From contig NZ_CP033898.1 in assembly GCF_003814005.1 (NCBI RefSeq), positions 1,612,001 through 1,676,000 of the forward strand: a stretch of DNA of 64,000 nucleotides, read 5' to 3'. Below, piece by piece: positions 37,371-46,882 of this stretch; position 1 is the stretch's first letter; every line of letters begins with the position of its first letter. The stretch comes from Corynebacterium pseudopelargi. Lineage in GTDB: Bacteria; Actinomycetota; Actinomycetes; Mycobacteriales; Mycobacteriaceae. Position numbers and translations under genes: made by a program. A model generated the notes under the pieces. That model did no database searches, had not been told where the DNA came from, and was given only the letters and a program-made list of their open reading frames with translations.

Positions 37371-37581
37371 GGTGGATACTATGCAACCACAGACTGCCCC
37401 GGTACTGGAATCACACTTAGCAATTCATTGCCAGTTCCTGTGAGCTTGCTTGGAACACCGCCCGCGCTGCAACCCACACCGCGCTGGGGCAACACCACCC
37501 CGCAAAACAACCCGCAACCGGAGCAACCCACCCTGGAGCTACCCACCCAGCAGCACCACCAGGCAGTCGGATACCTGCAAA

Positions 37582-37619
37582 AGAAAAACCGCCACCTTCA
37601 AGCAGGTGGCGGTTGTTTT
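37582..37619 (-). terminator. Terminator of rpmE-rpmF
   Basis: On the minus strand an AACCGCCACCTGC stem pairs with GAAGGTGGCGGTT and a T-run follows. It lies 11 bases past the rpmF stop. Confidence 0.9.
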
Positions 37620-37629
37620 CTAGGGGAGC

Positions 37630-37803
37630 TTAGAACTGCTCAACCTCTACAAGACCAAGCTGAGCGGCCTTGACCAAACGGCGCGGAATGCGCACGGTCT
37701 GGCCGTCAATCTTGACTTCCTGGAGGGCGACGTTGTCGGCCTTCCACTGGGAACGACGGGAGCGCGTGTTAGCACGCGACATGCGACGCTTCGGTACTGC
37801 CAT
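37630..37803 (-). CDS. rpmF: 50S ribosomal protein L32
   Basis: This 57-residue basic protein reads [20 protein letters not shown] near the start and ends in VEVEQF. It lacks the four zinc-binding cysteines of C+ L32, so it is the zinc-independent form. The start lies 15 bases after the rpmE stop, with a strong GAGGAGG ribosome-binding site. rpmE and rpmF form one minus-strand unit ending at the terminator near 37600. Confidence 0.95.
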   Translation of the reverse strand: MAVPKRRMSRANTRSRRSQWKADNVALQEVKIDGQTVRIPRRLVKAAQLGLVEVEQF

Positions 37804-37818
37804 GGTATTTCCCTCCTC

Positions 37819-38085
37819 TTAAGCCTTCTTCTTGCGGCGGGCCATGCCACCGAAACGACGCTGGAACTTCTCAACACGGCCAGCGGTGTCCATAACACGC
37901 TGAGCACCGGTCCAGAAGGGGTGAGATTCGCTGGTCACGTCAACGACGATCAGCGGGTACTCATTGCCATCTTCCCATTCAACGGTGCGCTGGCTGGTTG
38001 CGGTGGAGCGGGTGAGGAACTTGGTTCCGGTGCCCGCATCCTGGAAGACTACCGGGTGGTAGTCCGGGTGGATGTCTTTCTTCAT
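37819..38085 (-). CDS. rpmE2: 50S ribosomal protein L31, type B
   Basis: The 88-residue protein [16 protein letters not shown] begins like type B L31 and has [25 protein letters not shown] near its end. No CxxC pairs are present, so it is the zinc-independent paralog. Bacteria use such paralogs when zinc is scarce, but corynebacteria may use them constitutively. It is divergent from rpmB across a long intergenic region. Confidence 0.95.
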   Translation of the reverse strand: MKKDIHPDYHPVVFQDAGTGTKFLTRSTATSQRTVEWEDGNEYPLIVVDVTSESHPFWTGAQRVMDTAGRVEKFQRRFGGMARRKKKA

Positions 38086-38543
38086 ATGTCGATTCCCTCA
38101 GGATTGATACTTCAGGTCGCTTCTACGCCACATGCGCAGATCGTGCCTGAGTTGGGTTCGCTTACTCGAAGCTCCGCGATCAGCACGGAGACAACTTTGC
38201 GTATCTTACACCCCGCCGCCGCTTCTAGCTAATCGACGCCCCACGCCCGCCATATCCAACGCCCGCGCGGGGATACTTATATATAAGGTCTTCTCCACTA
38301 CCCCACCGCCAGCACAGCTTGCATACTGGGCGGCTTGGAAGCCCATGCGTCACAGTGGCCACAGTTTCTTAGGCGATTAGGTCTTGACGCGCCTTTGGAG
38401 TATGGTTGTCTCTTGCTGTTGTCGAAATTGTTCGTATATCGCCCTCGTCAACTTCCTCTCCGCACTATTGACCTGCTTAAACGCAGTGAAATGGCGCGGA
38501 ATTTTGCAGGTATTGAACGTGGGCGGCTAGGAGAAAGAAACCC
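38086..38543. promoter_or_regulatory. 458-base divergent intergenic region between rpmE2 and rpmB
   Basis: No gene is supported here. The region must carry the promoters of both ribosomal operons. I looked for a Zur palindrome (TGATAATNATTATCA type) and did not see one. It contains TTATATATAAGG near 38277-38288 and TTCGTATATCGCCC near 38431, which could be -10 elements, but the assignment is not firm. It holds no tRNA or hairpin with a T-run. Confidence 0.5.
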
Positions 38544-38780
38544 ATGTCGGCTATTTGCCAGGTCACGGGACGCAAGCCGTCGTTCGGCAAGTCCGTCTCG
38601 CACTCGCACCGACGCACGTCTCGCCGTTGGAACCCCAACGTGCAGCGTCGTAAGTTCTACCTGCCCTCCGAGGGCCGTACCATCACCCTGAATGTTTCCA
38701 CCAAGGGTCTGAAGATTATCGACCGCGACGGCATCGAGTCCGTTGTGGCAAAGCTTCGAGCACGTGGGGAGAAGATCTAA
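38544..38780 (+). CDS. rpmB: 50S ribosomal protein L28
   Basis: The 78-residue protein contains [20 protein letters not shown] and [16 protein letters not shown], typical of L28. It has a single Cys and no pair for zinc binding, so it is a C- form. An AGGAG ribosome-binding site precedes the ATG. It is the first gene of the rpmB-rpmG-rpsN-rpsR set. Confidence 0.96.
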   Translation: MSAICQVTGRKPSFGKSVSHSHRRTSRRWNPNVQRRKFYLPSEGRTITLNVSTKGLKIIDRDGIESVVAKLRARGEKI

Positions 38781-38783
38781 AAG

Positions 38784-38948
38784 ATGGCACGTAATGACAT
38801 TCGTCCGATCATCAAGCTGAAGTCTACGGCTGGCACCGGTTACACCTACGTCACCCGTAAGAACAAGCGCAATAACCCCGACCGCATCACGCTGAAGAAG
38901 TACGATCCGGTAGCCCGCAAGCACGTCGAATTCCGCGAGGAGCGATAA
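38784..38948 (+). CDS. rpmG: 50S ribosomal protein L33
   Basis: This 54-residue protein ([20 protein letters not shown] near the start, ending FREER) starts 3 bases after rpmB and is followed 3 bases later by rpsN. It has no cysteine, so it is the zinc-independent form. It is too short to be called by length alone, but the family sequence is clear. Confidence 0.96.
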   Translation: MARNDIRPIIKLKSTAGTGYTYVTRKNKRNNPDRITLKKYDPVARKHVEFREER

Positions 38949-38951
38949 TCT

Positions 38952-39257
38952 ATGGCTAAGAAGTCCAAGATCGCCAAGAACGAGCAGCGCAAGGAAATCG
39001 TCGCCCGCTACGCGGAGCGCCGTAACGAGCTCAAGGCAATCATCAAGAACCCGAATTCCACCGACGAAGAGCGCCTGGACGCACAGTTCGAGCTGAACCG
39101 TCAGCCCCGCGACGCCTCCCCGGTACGCGTACGCAACCGCGACTCCCGCGATGGTCGCCCCCGTGGCTACCTGCGCAAGTTCGGTGTTTCCCGTGTCCGT
39201 ATGCGCGAGATGGCTCACCGCGGTGAGCTGCCTGGTGTTCGTAAGTCCAGCTGGTAA
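38952..39257 (+). CDS. rpsN: 30S ribosomal protein S14
   Basis: This 101-residue S14 has the long, zinc-free form: [20 protein letters not shown] at the start and [27 protein letters not shown] at the end, without the CxxC pairs of the short S14. It has a GAGGAG ribosome-binding site and is spaced 3 bases from rpmG. Confidence 0.96.
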   Translation: MAKKSKIAKNEQRKEIVARYAERRNELKAIIKNPNSTDEERLDAQFELNRQPRDASPVRVRNRDSRDGRPRGYLRKFGVSRVRMREMAHRGELPGVRKSSW

Positions 39258-39272
39258 TCAGGGAGTTTTCAA

Positions 39273-39521
39273 ATGAAGCGCAATAACATGAAGAAGGCGC
39301 GGATGGAGCAGTCCCGCCGCCCCAAGAAGAATCCGCTCAAGGCTAAAGGCGTTGAGAAGGTGGACTACAAGGACATCGAAACCTTGCGTCTGTTCATCTC
39401 CGATCGCCACAAGATCCGTTCCCGTCGCGTGACCGGCCTGACCCCGCAGCAGCAGCGTCAGGTTGCCACCGCCGTGAAGAACGCCCGCGAAATGGCTCTC
39501 CTGCCGTTCACCAGCCGCTAA
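39273..39521 (+). CDS. rpsR: 30S ribosomal protein S18
   Basis: This 82-residue S18 has [20 protein letters not shown] and [30 protein letters not shown], the family core. No zinc ligands are present. It ends the four-gene set and is followed by two hairpins. A GGGAG ribosome-binding site lies upstream of the ATG. Confidence 0.96.
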   Translation: MKRNNMKKARMEQSRRPKKNPLKAKGVEKVDYKDIETLRLFISDRHKIRSRRVTGLTPQQQRQVATAVKNAREMALLPFTSR

Positions 39522-39542
39522 ATTTCGGCTAGGGCAATTTAC

Positions 39543-39611
39543 GCCCGCACACGCGGGCAACGACAGCACTGAAGCGCCCCCAGAGTTTTCACTCTGGCGG
39601 GCGCGTTGTCG
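39543..39611 (+). terminator. Paired stem-loops after rpsR
   Basis: A GCCCGC/GCGGGC hairpin (39543-39558) is followed by a strong GCGCCCCCAGAG/CTCTGGCGGGCGC hairpin (39574-39604), itself flanked by CGACA and TGTCG. The T-run is weak, but the position after rpsR makes a terminator likely. Confidence 0.75.
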
Positions 39612-39719
39612 TATCTACGGCCATGGCCTTTGGTGCCAACTGCTACATTTTAAAGGCGCGGTACATGCCAACCCGGCACATGCCATCTAAACCCCAACCT
39701 TGATAAAAGGAGCCTCACC

Positions 39720-40661
39720 TTGTTGCATGAGTCGCTCGAAGATCTCTCTGAGGTGGCCCAGCACTGCGATGATCTCGCTACCGTTCGCGGCGTGATCGCA
39801 GAAAGCCAAGACCTCATGCGCAATGCTGTGGATCACGCCGCCAAGCCCCAAGAACTTGTGGCCTGGTATTCACGCCTCATTAGCGATGCTTTGCACAGCG
39901 AAGGCGTACTAGAAGCCACCGGCGGGCTCAGGCTCGTGTTATCCGGGGCTGTGGGGCGCGGCGATGCGCTGCCTTCCTCTACCATCACCTGGCTGGCACT
40001 CTCCCCCACCGGCGGCCACGACGAGGTTGCAGATACTACCGATGTGGTGGCGGGAATGTTGCGCGATCTTGGGCTCAATGTTGCACAGGCCTCGCTTCGC
40101 TCGGCTCCGGCTAGCAGGCAGCAATGGCTTGAACGCATCGAGGCAGCCACCGGTCAAACCTTGGCCTTCTATGCAGATGCCGGCACCTGGTCGCTTCGTC
40201 GGGTCAACGATCTTTCCCCCACCGAGGATCTATTGCAGCAAGCACTAGCACTGCAGCCGCCTTTGGTGCACAGCCAGCAAGGTTTGCCAAGTACGGCCGC
40301 TGTGGTTTCTGTACGCGATCAGCTCCTTGCTCCCATCGTGGGGCTTGCGCGTTGGGCTGGTGTCGCTGCCGAATGCCCAAGCGCTGCCACCCCAGATCGC
40401 TTGCAGTATGCCCAGCACGCTCAGATCTTAAGCGAGACGGAAGTGACCTCGTTGCTGCAGGCTTTCGACGCCGCCCAGGATCTGGAATTGCAGCGTTGGC
40501 GCCAGCGCGTGCAGGCAGCCCACACCACACCGGCTAGCCTGACGGCCATTCAGCGCAGTGTGTTTGGTGCGAGTGCCCGCCTTGTTGCCGATGTGATGCG
40601 CGCGGTGCAGCAACGCAATCATGGCGTTGATGTGCCCGGTTCCGGCGCTAGCGTAGAATAG
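39720..40661 (+). CDS. DUF294-type nucleotidyltransferase-like protein with degenerate active site
   Basis: The 313-residue protein matches the nucleotidyltransferase-like DUF294 and substrate-binding half of GlnD-like proteins. Around residues 71-92 it reads LRLVLSGAVGRGDALPSSTITWLAL; the family motif has GSxGRxExxxxTDQD, so the metal-binding aspartates appear to be replaced by S-T-I-T. It may therefore be a catalytically dead, regulatory protein. Helical segments follow to the C-terminus. It starts with TTG behind AAAAGGAG. The neighbour downstream is amtR, so a role in nitrogen signalling is an attractive but unproven idea. Confidence 0.72.
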   Translation: MLHESLEDLSEVAQHCDDLATVRGVIAESQDLMRNAVDHAAKPQELVAWYSRLISDALHSEGVLEATGGLRLVLSGAVGRGDALPSSTITWLALSPTGGHDEVADTTDVVAGMLRDLGLNVAQASLRSAPASRQQWLERIEAATGQTLAFYADAGTWSLRRVNDLSPTEDLLQQALALQPPLVHSQQGLPSTAAVVSVRDQLLAPIVGLARWAGVAAECPSAATPDRLQYAQHAQILSETEVTSLLQAFDAAQDLELQRWRQRVQAAHTTPASLTAIQRSVFGASARLVADVMRAVQQRNHGVDVPGSGASVE

Positions 40662-40782
40662 ACTGATATTTTCTAAGCCAAAGTGGTAAAGCCTGATTAT
40701 CTCGCTTCACCCTAAGGCAAGTGTTGGATTCATAAGCTGGCATGTTCCAGCTTGGTCGTTGTGAGATGAAAGTGGTGACACC

Positions 40783-41457
40783 ATGGCAGGAGCCGTCGGA
40801 CGCCCGCGCAAGCATAGCCCGCGCCGTCGCGGTAATACTGCTCGCGAGGAGATCTTAGACGCCTCCGCGGAACTGTTCACTACCCGCGGTTTTGCCACCA
40901 CCTCTACCCACCAGATCGCCGATTCGGTGGGTATCCGCCAGGCATCGCTGTACTACCACTTTCCTTCTAAGACGGAAATCTTTTTAACTCTGCTCAATTC
41001 CACGGTGGAGCCTTCGACTCGTTTGGCAGCAAGCCTGCACGATGTGGATGCTGAACCCACCTTGCGTTTGTGGGCGCTCACGGCCGCCGAGAGCCGTCTG
41101 CTGCTTTCTACCAGGTGGAATATTGGCAGGCTGTATCAACTGCCGGTGGCCTCCTCTGAGGAGTTCGCCGCTTATCACGAGCAGCGTGCGGCCTTGGCGG
41201 GAGTCTTCCGCGACTTGGCTGCAGCGATCGTTGGCGAGGATGATCCTCGGGTGGATCTTCCCTTCCACATCGCCTTGAGCGTGATTGAAATGCGCGCAAA
41301 TGATGGCGTGATTCCCGAGGAACTAAGCCAAGACCACCTGCCGGCGCTTGCCATTATGCTTGCCGACGCCGCGCTTGCAGTCCTCGGCGCCCCCTTGCCC
41401 GAGCAGCGCGAACAACGCACCCTTGCCCTGCTTGCCGAGGTAGCCAAGGAAAGCTAA
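40783..41457 (+). CDS. amtR: AmtR, TetR-family master regulator of nitrogen metabolism
   Basis: The 224-residue protein starts MAGAVGRPRKHSPRRR and has the TetR DNA-binding helix-turn-helix TTSTHQIADSVGIRQASLYYHFPSKTEIF (about 40-68). This matches AmtR of C. glutamicum, which represses ammonium uptake and assimilation genes and is released by adenylylated GlnK. C-terminal residues form the ligand/GlnK-binding domain. Start ATG 40783. I did not see an AmtR-type palindrome in its own upstream region, so autoregulation is not indicated. Confidence 0.93.
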   Translation: MAGAVGRPRKHSPRRRGNTAREEILDASAELFTTRGFATTSTHQIADSVGIRQASLYYHFPSKTEIFLTLLNSTVEPSTRLAASLHDVDAEPTLRLWALTAAESRLLLSTRWNIGRLYQLPVASSEEFAAYHEQRAALAGVFRDLAAAIVGEDDPRVDLPFHIALSVIEMRANDGVIPEELSQDHLPALAIMLADAALAVLGAPLPEQREQRTLALLAEVAKES

Positions 41458-42285
41458 TTAGCTATTCAGGTTTGCCCGCTCGAGTACGCGCTCGGCCTGG
41501 GCAATCAGTGGTGCATCCACCATTTCCCCGTCGAGCTTAAAAGCACCCGGATACTGCGAGGCCTTCTCTACTACCCTTTGAGCCCACTGCACTTGCTGCG
41601 GCTCAGGCGCATAGGCGCGGCGCACCACCGCAATCTGCTTTGGGTGGATGCAGGCAGTTGCAGCGAAACCGCTGCGGGCTGCATCCACGGCCTCTTCAAA
41701 TTGGCCTGCCTCGTCGTGGAAATCTGCGTGCACCGCATCGATGCTGATCTTGCCTGCGGCAGCGGCATGAATATGCATCAGTGCGCGGGTGGTGCGCATG
41801 GTGTCTCGATACGCCAGGCGGTGGGGTTCGTCGTCAAGATAGCGTGAGTGGGTGCCACCAAGCATGGTGGTGAGATCTTCTGCACCCCAGAACAAGCCAA
41901 CAACATTGGGGTGCGTTGCAATGTCTTGAAGGTGTACAACCGCCAGCGGGGTTTCGATCATGGCGATGACGTGGAATTCATCCAGGCCTTCAGGAATTTG
42001 CTCATAGACCTTCGGCAGCATAACGGTGCGGTATTCGGTGCTGCGCACAAATTCGATGTCTTCTTCAAAGTGCTCATCGCTTGGGCCTACGGTGCGCACG
42101 ATGGTGGTGGCGGGGTCGAGTCCCGCCTCGCGGATATTTTGATAGGCCTGTTGCCGATCAAGGTTGCCTGCACCGTCTTCTAAATCGAGGATCACCATGT
42201 CTGCCTGAGCAGCAGCTTTTGGTATCACCTCTGCGCGATTTGCGGGGGCAAACAGGAGTGCAGGTCCAGGAATTGCGAAGCTCAT
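41458..42285 (-). CDS. CitE-like HpcH/HpaI aldolase/citrate lyase family protein
   Basis: The 275-residue protein is a stand-alone CitE-like lyase: PALLFAPANRAEVI near the start, DMVILDLEDGAG near 30 with the metal-binding aspartate, VMLPKVYE, VIAMIETPLAVVHLQDIA, and LFWGAEDLTTMLGG near 135. It lacks citrate lyase subunits alongside, so it may cleave malyl-CoA or a similar CoA ester. The ATG at 42285 is preferred; an ATG at 42291 is also in frame. It converges with amtR (ends meet at 41457/41458). Confidence 0.85.
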   Translation of the reverse strand: MSFAIPGPALLFAPANRAEVIPKAAAQADMVILDLEDGAGNLDRQQAYQNIREAGLDPATTIVRTVGPSDEHFEEDIEFVRSTEYRTVMLPKVYEQIPEGLDEFHVIAMIETPLAVVHLQDIATHPNVVGLFWGAEDLTTMLGGTHSRYLDDEPHRLAYRDTMRTTRALMHIHAAAAGKISIDAVHADFHDEAGQFEEAVDAARSGFAATACIHPKQIAVVRRAYAPEPQQVQWAQRVVEKASQYPGAFKLDGEMVDAPLIAQAERVLERANLNS

Positions 42286-42298
42286 GGCCATAAGCCTA

Positions 42299-42324
42299 GT
42301 GCCCCAGGCGATTGCCTGGGGCAC
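42299..42324. terminator. Perfect 11-bp stem-loop between purH and the CitE-like gene
   Basis: GTGCCCCAGGC and GCCTGGGGCAC are separated by GATT. It lies downstream of purH and upstream of the citE-like start; no clear T-run follows, so it could terminate purH weakly or act as a processing site. Confidence 0.7.
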
Positions 42325-42348
42325 GAGCAGGATTGCTGATTTTAGCCT

Positions 42349-43920
42349 TTAGTGAGCGAAGTGGCGTGCACCGGTGAGGTACATGGTCACGCCTGCGTTA
42401 TTGGCAGCCTCGATCACCTCGGCATCGCGGATGGATCCGCCAGGCTGCACGACAGCACGCACACCGGCTTGGGCGAGTACCTCGAAGCCATCGGCAAAGG
42501 GGAAGAAAGCATCAGAGGCGGCCACGGCACCTTCGGCACGCTTGGCACCCTGACCTAGGGTATTGGCGCGTTCTACGGCCAATTTGGCTGCGTCCACGCG
42601 GTTGACCTGGCCCATGCCCACACCAACGGTGGCGCCGTCTTTGGTAAGCAAGATGGCATTCGACTTCACTGCACGCACGCTGCGCCAGGCAAAGACGAGC
42701 TCTGCAAGCAAGGCCTCGTCTGCCGGATCGCCTGCGGCCAAGGTCCAGTTGGCTGGGTCATCGCCTTCGGCATTGACAAGGTCGCGTTGTTGCACCAGCA
42801 GCCCGCCTGAGATCTGGCGCTGCTCGAGCACATCGCGTTCAGGCTTGGGTGCCACGAGGATGCGAATGTTCTTCTTTTGAGCAAGCACCTCTACTGCACC
42901 GTCTTCATAGCCGGGCGCGATGATTACTTCGGTAAAGATTTCGGCTACCTGCTTGGCCATCTCCACGCTTACTTCGCGGTTACAGGCGATCACACCACCG
43001 AAGGCTGATACCGGGTCGCAGGCATGCGCATTGCGGTGCGCTGCGGCGATGGAGGTTTCCGATACCGCGATACCGCAGGGGTTTGCGTGCTTAATAATGG
43101 CCACGCAAGGCTGCTCGTGGTCCCAGGCGGCACGCCAAGCGGCATCGGCATCGGTGTAGTTATTAAAGCTCATTTCCTTGCCGTGCAACTGCTCGGCCTG
43201 AGCCAATCCACCATGTTCTGCAGGGTCGATATACAGTGCCGCACTCTGGTGGGGGTTTTCGCCATAGCGAAGCACATTGGCTCGCTCATAGGTGTGGCCT
43301 TGCCATGCGGGGAAGAGTTCGTCGGAAAGCTGCTCGCCCATCCAGCTTGCTACAGCCACGTCATAGCTGGCGGTGTGGCGGAATGCTTCGCAAGCCAATT
43401 CGGTGCGCTCTGCGCGGGTGAAACCGCCGCGGCCGATGGCCTCGACTACTTCCTGATAGTGATCCGGGTTGACCACCACGGCAACGGATGGGTGGTTCTT
43501 GGCCGCCGCACGCACCATGGAAGGCCCGCCGATATCGATTTGTTCCACGCAGGCATCGAAGTCTGCGCCCGAGGCCACGGTTTGGGTGAAGGGATAGAGG
43601 TTAACTACCACCAGTTGGAAGGCATCAACGCCGAGCTGTTCAAGCTGGCTTAAGTGATCTTCTTTGCGGGTATCGGCCAAGATGCCTGCGTGAACCTTCG
43701 GGTGGAGTGTTTTCACACGCCCTTCGAGGCATTCGGGGAAGCCGGTGAGTTCTTCCACGGGGGTGACCGCAATGCCGAGATCTGCAATCTTGGCGGCGGT
43801 GGAACCGGTGGAGACGATCTCTACACCGGCATCGTTGAGGGCGCGAGCGAGGTGCTCCAACCCGGTTTTGTCGTAGACGCTGATCAGTGCGCGTTTGATG
43901 GCTTTGCGGTCTTCGCTCAT
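42349..43920 (-). CDS. purH: Bifunctional AICAR transformylase/IMP cyclohydrolase
   Basis: PurH catalyses the last two steps of IMP synthesis. The 523-residue protein has the N-terminal IMPCH domain ([34 protein letters not shown]) and the C-terminal AICARFT domain with the KHANPCG motif around 274-280. Length fits the family. The start codon overlaps the end of purN by 4 bases (43917-43920). Confidence 0.96.
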   Translation of the reverse strand: MSEDRKAIKRALISVYDKTGLEHLARALNDAGVEIVSTGSTAAKIADLGIAVTPVEELTGFPECLEGRVKTLHPKVHAGILADTRKEDHLSQLEQLGVDAFQLVVVNLYPFTQTVASGADFDACVEQIDIGGPSMVRAAAKNHPSVAVVVNPDHYQEVVEAIGRGGFTRAERTELACEAFRHTASYDVAVASWMGEQLSDELFPAWQGHTYERANVLRYGENPHQSAALYIDPAEHGGLAQAEQLHGKEMSFNNYTDADAAWRAAWDHEQPCVAIIKHANPCGIAVSETSIAAAHRNAHACDPVSAFGGVIACNREVSVEMAKQVAEIFTEVIIAPGYEDGAVEVLAQKKNIRILVAPKPERDVLEQRQISGGLLVQQRDLVNAEGDDPANWTLAAGDPADEALLAELVFAWRSVRAVKSNAILLTKDGATVGVGMGQVNRVDAAKLAVERANTLGQGAKRAEGAVAASDAFFPFADGFEVLAQAGVRAVVQPGGSIRDAEVIEAANNAGVTMYLTGARHFAH

Positions 43921-44516
43921 AGGTCGAAGCTAACCTCTTTCGTTTCTTGATCCACCCGACAGGCGTTGAGCACGGACACAATGAGTGTACGCTCCGCCTG
44001 CTTAATCACCTCATGAACTTCAGCTTCGGTTGCCCCCGGAATTACCCGCACAGCCTCCTGGGCAACGATGGGGCCGGTATCAACACCGGCATCCACAAAG
44101 TGCACGGTGGTGCCAGTAATTTTCACTCCATAGCGAAGGGCATCGCGCACGGCGTGGGCACCGGGAAAGGCGGGCAGGAGCGCGGGGTGCGTATTGATGG
44201 TCTTGCCCCCAAATTGAGCTAGGAAGGCCGAGCCGAGGATCTTCATAAACCCAGCGGAAACCACAAGCTGCGGCTCATACTGCGCCACCGTTGCTGCTAA
44301 ATCCTGATTCCACTGTGCTCGGTCGCCACCTGGCTCAAGGGCTACCAGGTGGGTAGCAATTCCTGCGGCTTTGGCACGCTCAAGGGCTTGGCAGGGCACG
44401 TCAGCGACCACGGCTTGTACCCGGTAGCTGCCCTGTGCATCGATGATCGCCTGCAATAAAGTGCCAGAACCAGAAGCCAGCACCACGATGTCCATTGGAG
44501 TATTCACACAGGTCAT
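43917..44516 (-). CDS. purN: Phosphoribosylglycinamide formyltransferase
   Basis: PurN formylates GAR with 10-formyltetrahydrofolate. The 199-residue protein has [16 protein letters not shown] near the start, the catalytic segment [16 protein letters not shown] near 110-125 and [18 protein letters not shown] near 140. The ATG at 44516 is 5 bases after the perM stop; a later ATG at 44495 is possible. It overlaps purH by 4 bases. Confidence 0.95.
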   Translation of the reverse strand: MTCVNTPMDIVVLASGSGTLLQAIIDAQGSYRVQAVVADVPCQALERAKAAGIATHLVALEPGGDRAQWNQDLAATVAQYEPQLVVSAGFMKILGSAFLAQFGGKTINTHPALLPAFPGAHAVRDALRYGVKITGTTVHFVDAGVDTGPIVAQEAVRVIPGATEAEVHEVIKQAERTLIVSVLNACRVDQETKEVSFDL

Positions 44517-44521
44517 CGTAA

Positions 44522-46099
44522 CTAAGAGTCGCGCTGCTGAGGTGGATCGGGCTGATCGTCTTCCAAATCCTCGGCAGGTTGTTCAGCTTCAACCGCTTCT
44601 TCCGCCTCCTCAGGCACCTCAGGTTCCTCGGGTTCTTCCGGCCCCTCGGCAGGCTCCGGTTCCTCGGGCTCCTCGGTGTGCTCTGGCTCCTCGGGCTCGA
44701 TATCGGGTGATGCTTGATCAACATCCTCGATGTCTTCTTCGGGCTCGGATTCTTCGATCACTTCGCCTTCGAGGATTTCCTCGGCAGCTTCTGGTTGATC
44801 CTCCGGTGCCTCTTCTGGCTCTTCGACAGCCTCGACCACTTCCGGTTCCACCACGGCCTTACGGGCAAGCAGTGCTGCCACACCAAGCACCGCCGCACCG
44901 ATCGCCGCCAGCCACACCACGGCAAGAAGCGTGCTCAGCCACACCGTAGGCCCGACGGTATCGAAATAGCCCAGCGCACCGCCTGCAAACCAGGTGCCAA
45001 GCAACATCACAAGGCCCAAGGCGCTTGCCGACGCAGCCAGTTGCTTCCAGCTAGCCAGGTTGTTCATGGCAAAACGCAGGATCAGGACTGCAGGTAGCAG
45101 CATGAGCAAGGGCATCCATGCGTGGTGTTCAAACGCGAACGCCGCAAACCATGGAACTGGTGGAAGTACGGGCGGTTGGGCCTCGAAAAGCGAAAGCGAA
45201 AGCCCCTGGATCTGGAAATCTGCGCCCAAGAGCATGCTGGTTGCAGCGATGGCCACGTTGGGCAGATACAGCAGGCATACCCCCACCAATGCGAGGATGC
45301 CCTGACCGTTATAGGGCTGGAGCGACTGCATGAGGGCTTGGTGGTGCACGGCAAGAGAGACGATGGCAGCCAGGAGCCCCAACACCAGAAGCTCTAAGAA
45401 TAACGTCCAGGTGGCGCGGATAATGGTCACAAGATCGGTGCTGATTGCCCAATGCTTAGCCAGCGAACGCCAAAGCTTTTGGCCCATGCCGATTGCAATA
45501 GCGCTGGCATGCACCAAAAAGGTATTGAGCACAACTAAGAAGAAATTCGGTGCTTTTAGGTCAAATACCTGGGAGGCATCCAAAAGCATGGCCCAGGCCG
45601 TGATGCTTAGCAGCACCGGTACTCCCAGGCAGGCGAGGATGATTCCGCTGAGATCACGCAAGGTGACGTGCCTGCCGACAGTTTTGCGCATCTTCCTGGC
45701 CACACCGGCGCCTAAGGCGATGGCGGGCAGCATGGGCAGCACGCCGATGGTGATGCCATCTGCATGCGCCGGCACCAAATTGGCCACCAACCAGATCTCT
45801 GCGATCGTGGCGGGCAGGGCTGCCAGCGTGGTTGAGGTAAGTACCAGGATCAGCAGCGCCAGCATGATGGTGATGGCCACCGCGATGCCATTGGGCACGA
45901 TGGCTACGTTGAGATAGTTGCGAAAGCGCTGCTTGAGCGTTTTTTCGCCACTATTGGGCACTACTTTCGCGGCGCGCTCGGCCTTGCGGGCACTTGTGCT
46001 TGGCCTCGAACTTGTAGAAGACGGCTTTGTTCCAGCGCTCGCTGGGCGCGAGCGTGGGCGGCGTGTGGGACCGTTGCTGGGGCTCGTCTTCTTTCTCAT
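44522..46099 (-). CDS. perM: PerM-like (DUF6350) membrane protein
   Basis: The 525-residue protein has about ten transmembrane helices followed by a long acidic C-terminal tail of about 120 residues made almost entirely of Glu and Pro (EEPEEPE-type repeats). It is the gene upstream of purN and purH, as in mycobacteria where PerM (Rv0955) aids division under stress. A Ser/Lys-rich cytoplasmic N-terminus precedes the first helix. Start ATG 46099; a GTG one codon earlier also fits. The function is inferred from synteny and topology. Confidence 0.8.
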   Translation of the reverse strand: MRKKTSPSNGPTRRPRSRPASAGTKPSSTSSRPSTSARKAERAAKVVPNSGEKTLKQRFRNYLNVAIVPNGIAVAITIMLALLILVLTSTTLAALPATIAEIWLVANLVPAHADGITIGVLPMLPAIALGAGVARKMRKTVGRHVTLRDLSGIILACLGVPVLLSITAWAMLLDASQVFDLKAPNFFLVVLNTFLVHASAIAIGMGQKLWRSLAKHWAISTDLVTIIRATWTLFLELLVLGLLAAIVSLAVHHQALMQSLQPYNGQGILALVGVCLLYLPNVAIAATSMLLGADFQIQGLSLSLFEAQPPVLPPVPWFAAFAFEHHAWMPLLMLLPAVLILRFAMNNLASWKQLAASASALGLVMLLGTWFAGGALGYFDTVGPTVWLSTLLAVVWLAAIGAAVLGVAALLARKAVVEPEVVEAVEEPEEAPEDQPEAAEEILEGEVIEESEPEEDIEDVDQASPDIEPEEPEHTEEPEEPEPAEGPEEPEEPEVPEEAEEAVEAEQPAEDLEDDQPDPPQQRDS

Positions 46100-46248
46100 C
46101 ACTGGTTACTGTGCCACGGATTGCGGTTGATGGCTGTAAGCCACTCTGAAAAATTCCGGTGATGCTGGCGAACCTTGCCCCCAAACTAAGGCCAAATGAT
46201 TCAAAGCCTGGGCCCGGTGTGCCTGGGCTTGGTGTGGGCGAGGCGGTG

Positions 46249-46731
46249 TTATTGGTTGAGGTGCACCACGCGCGTGCGACGCCAGGTGATGACTCGGCCG
46301 AAGACGAAGCGAACAATGGGCCCTGCGATCAGCAACTGCAAAGGCAGGGCTGCAACGAAGTTGAAGGGGATGTTGGCGGCCCAGGCGGACCAAATCTCGC
46401 TGGTGTAGCCAACGCTCATGATCGCACCGAATCCACTCATGAACACCACCATGAACACCACCATGGTGGAGGACACGGTGATGACCTTGCCCCAATTGGG
46501 CCAGGATGGGCGAATGATTTTTCCGGCGATGACCTTTGCAGGTTGGGCTACCACAAAGAAGTCGAGGGCGAAGGCCACCAGCAGCGCTAAGGGGAAACCG
46601 ATGATGGCTGCGCGCAGTGCTTCCCAGGTAAAACCGTGGATGGCGACCATGTTGTAGAGGCTCATTCCGGCCACCATGATCGGGCACATGAGCAGGGTAA
46701 AAAGCAGGGCTTGCTTGGGTGAATTAGGCAT
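46249..46731 (-). CDS. DUF2798 membrane protein
   Basis: The 160-residue protein has four transmembrane helices and DUF2798 features, such as KQALLFTLLMCPIMVAGMSLYN, GFPLALLVAFALDFFVVAQPA and FMVVFMSGFGA. The family is common next to regulators and has no established function. The ATG at 46731 has GAGGATC upstream. A strong promoter-like sequence lies further upstream at about 46883-46911, giving a leader of about 140 bases. Confidence 0.82.
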   Translation of the reverse strand: MPNSPKQALLFTLLMCPIMVAGMSLYNMVAIHGFTWEALRAAIIGFPLALLVAFALDFFVVAQPAKVIAGKIIRPSWPNWGKVITVSSTMVVFMVVFMSGFGAIMSVGYTSEIWSAWAANIPFNFVAALPLQLLIAGPIVRFVFGRVITWRRTRVVHLNQ

Positions 46732-46882
46732 GGGAGATCCTCACGTCAAGGGTGTGTGCGTATCTGGTGTGTCCTCACCGAAAACCCTCAAGGCTCGGAT
46801 CGCGCGCCGGCGTAACTGGGGCGTGATGCGAGGGACCTCCCCCAAACGGATGTATTCCGGCCGGGAGGTATCGGACCTGGGA

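Noticed and set aside
38086-38543. Zur-binding site upstream of the zinc-free ribosomal genes
   Set aside because: No palindrome resembling the Zur consensus was found by eye; a matrix scan could still reveal a weak one.
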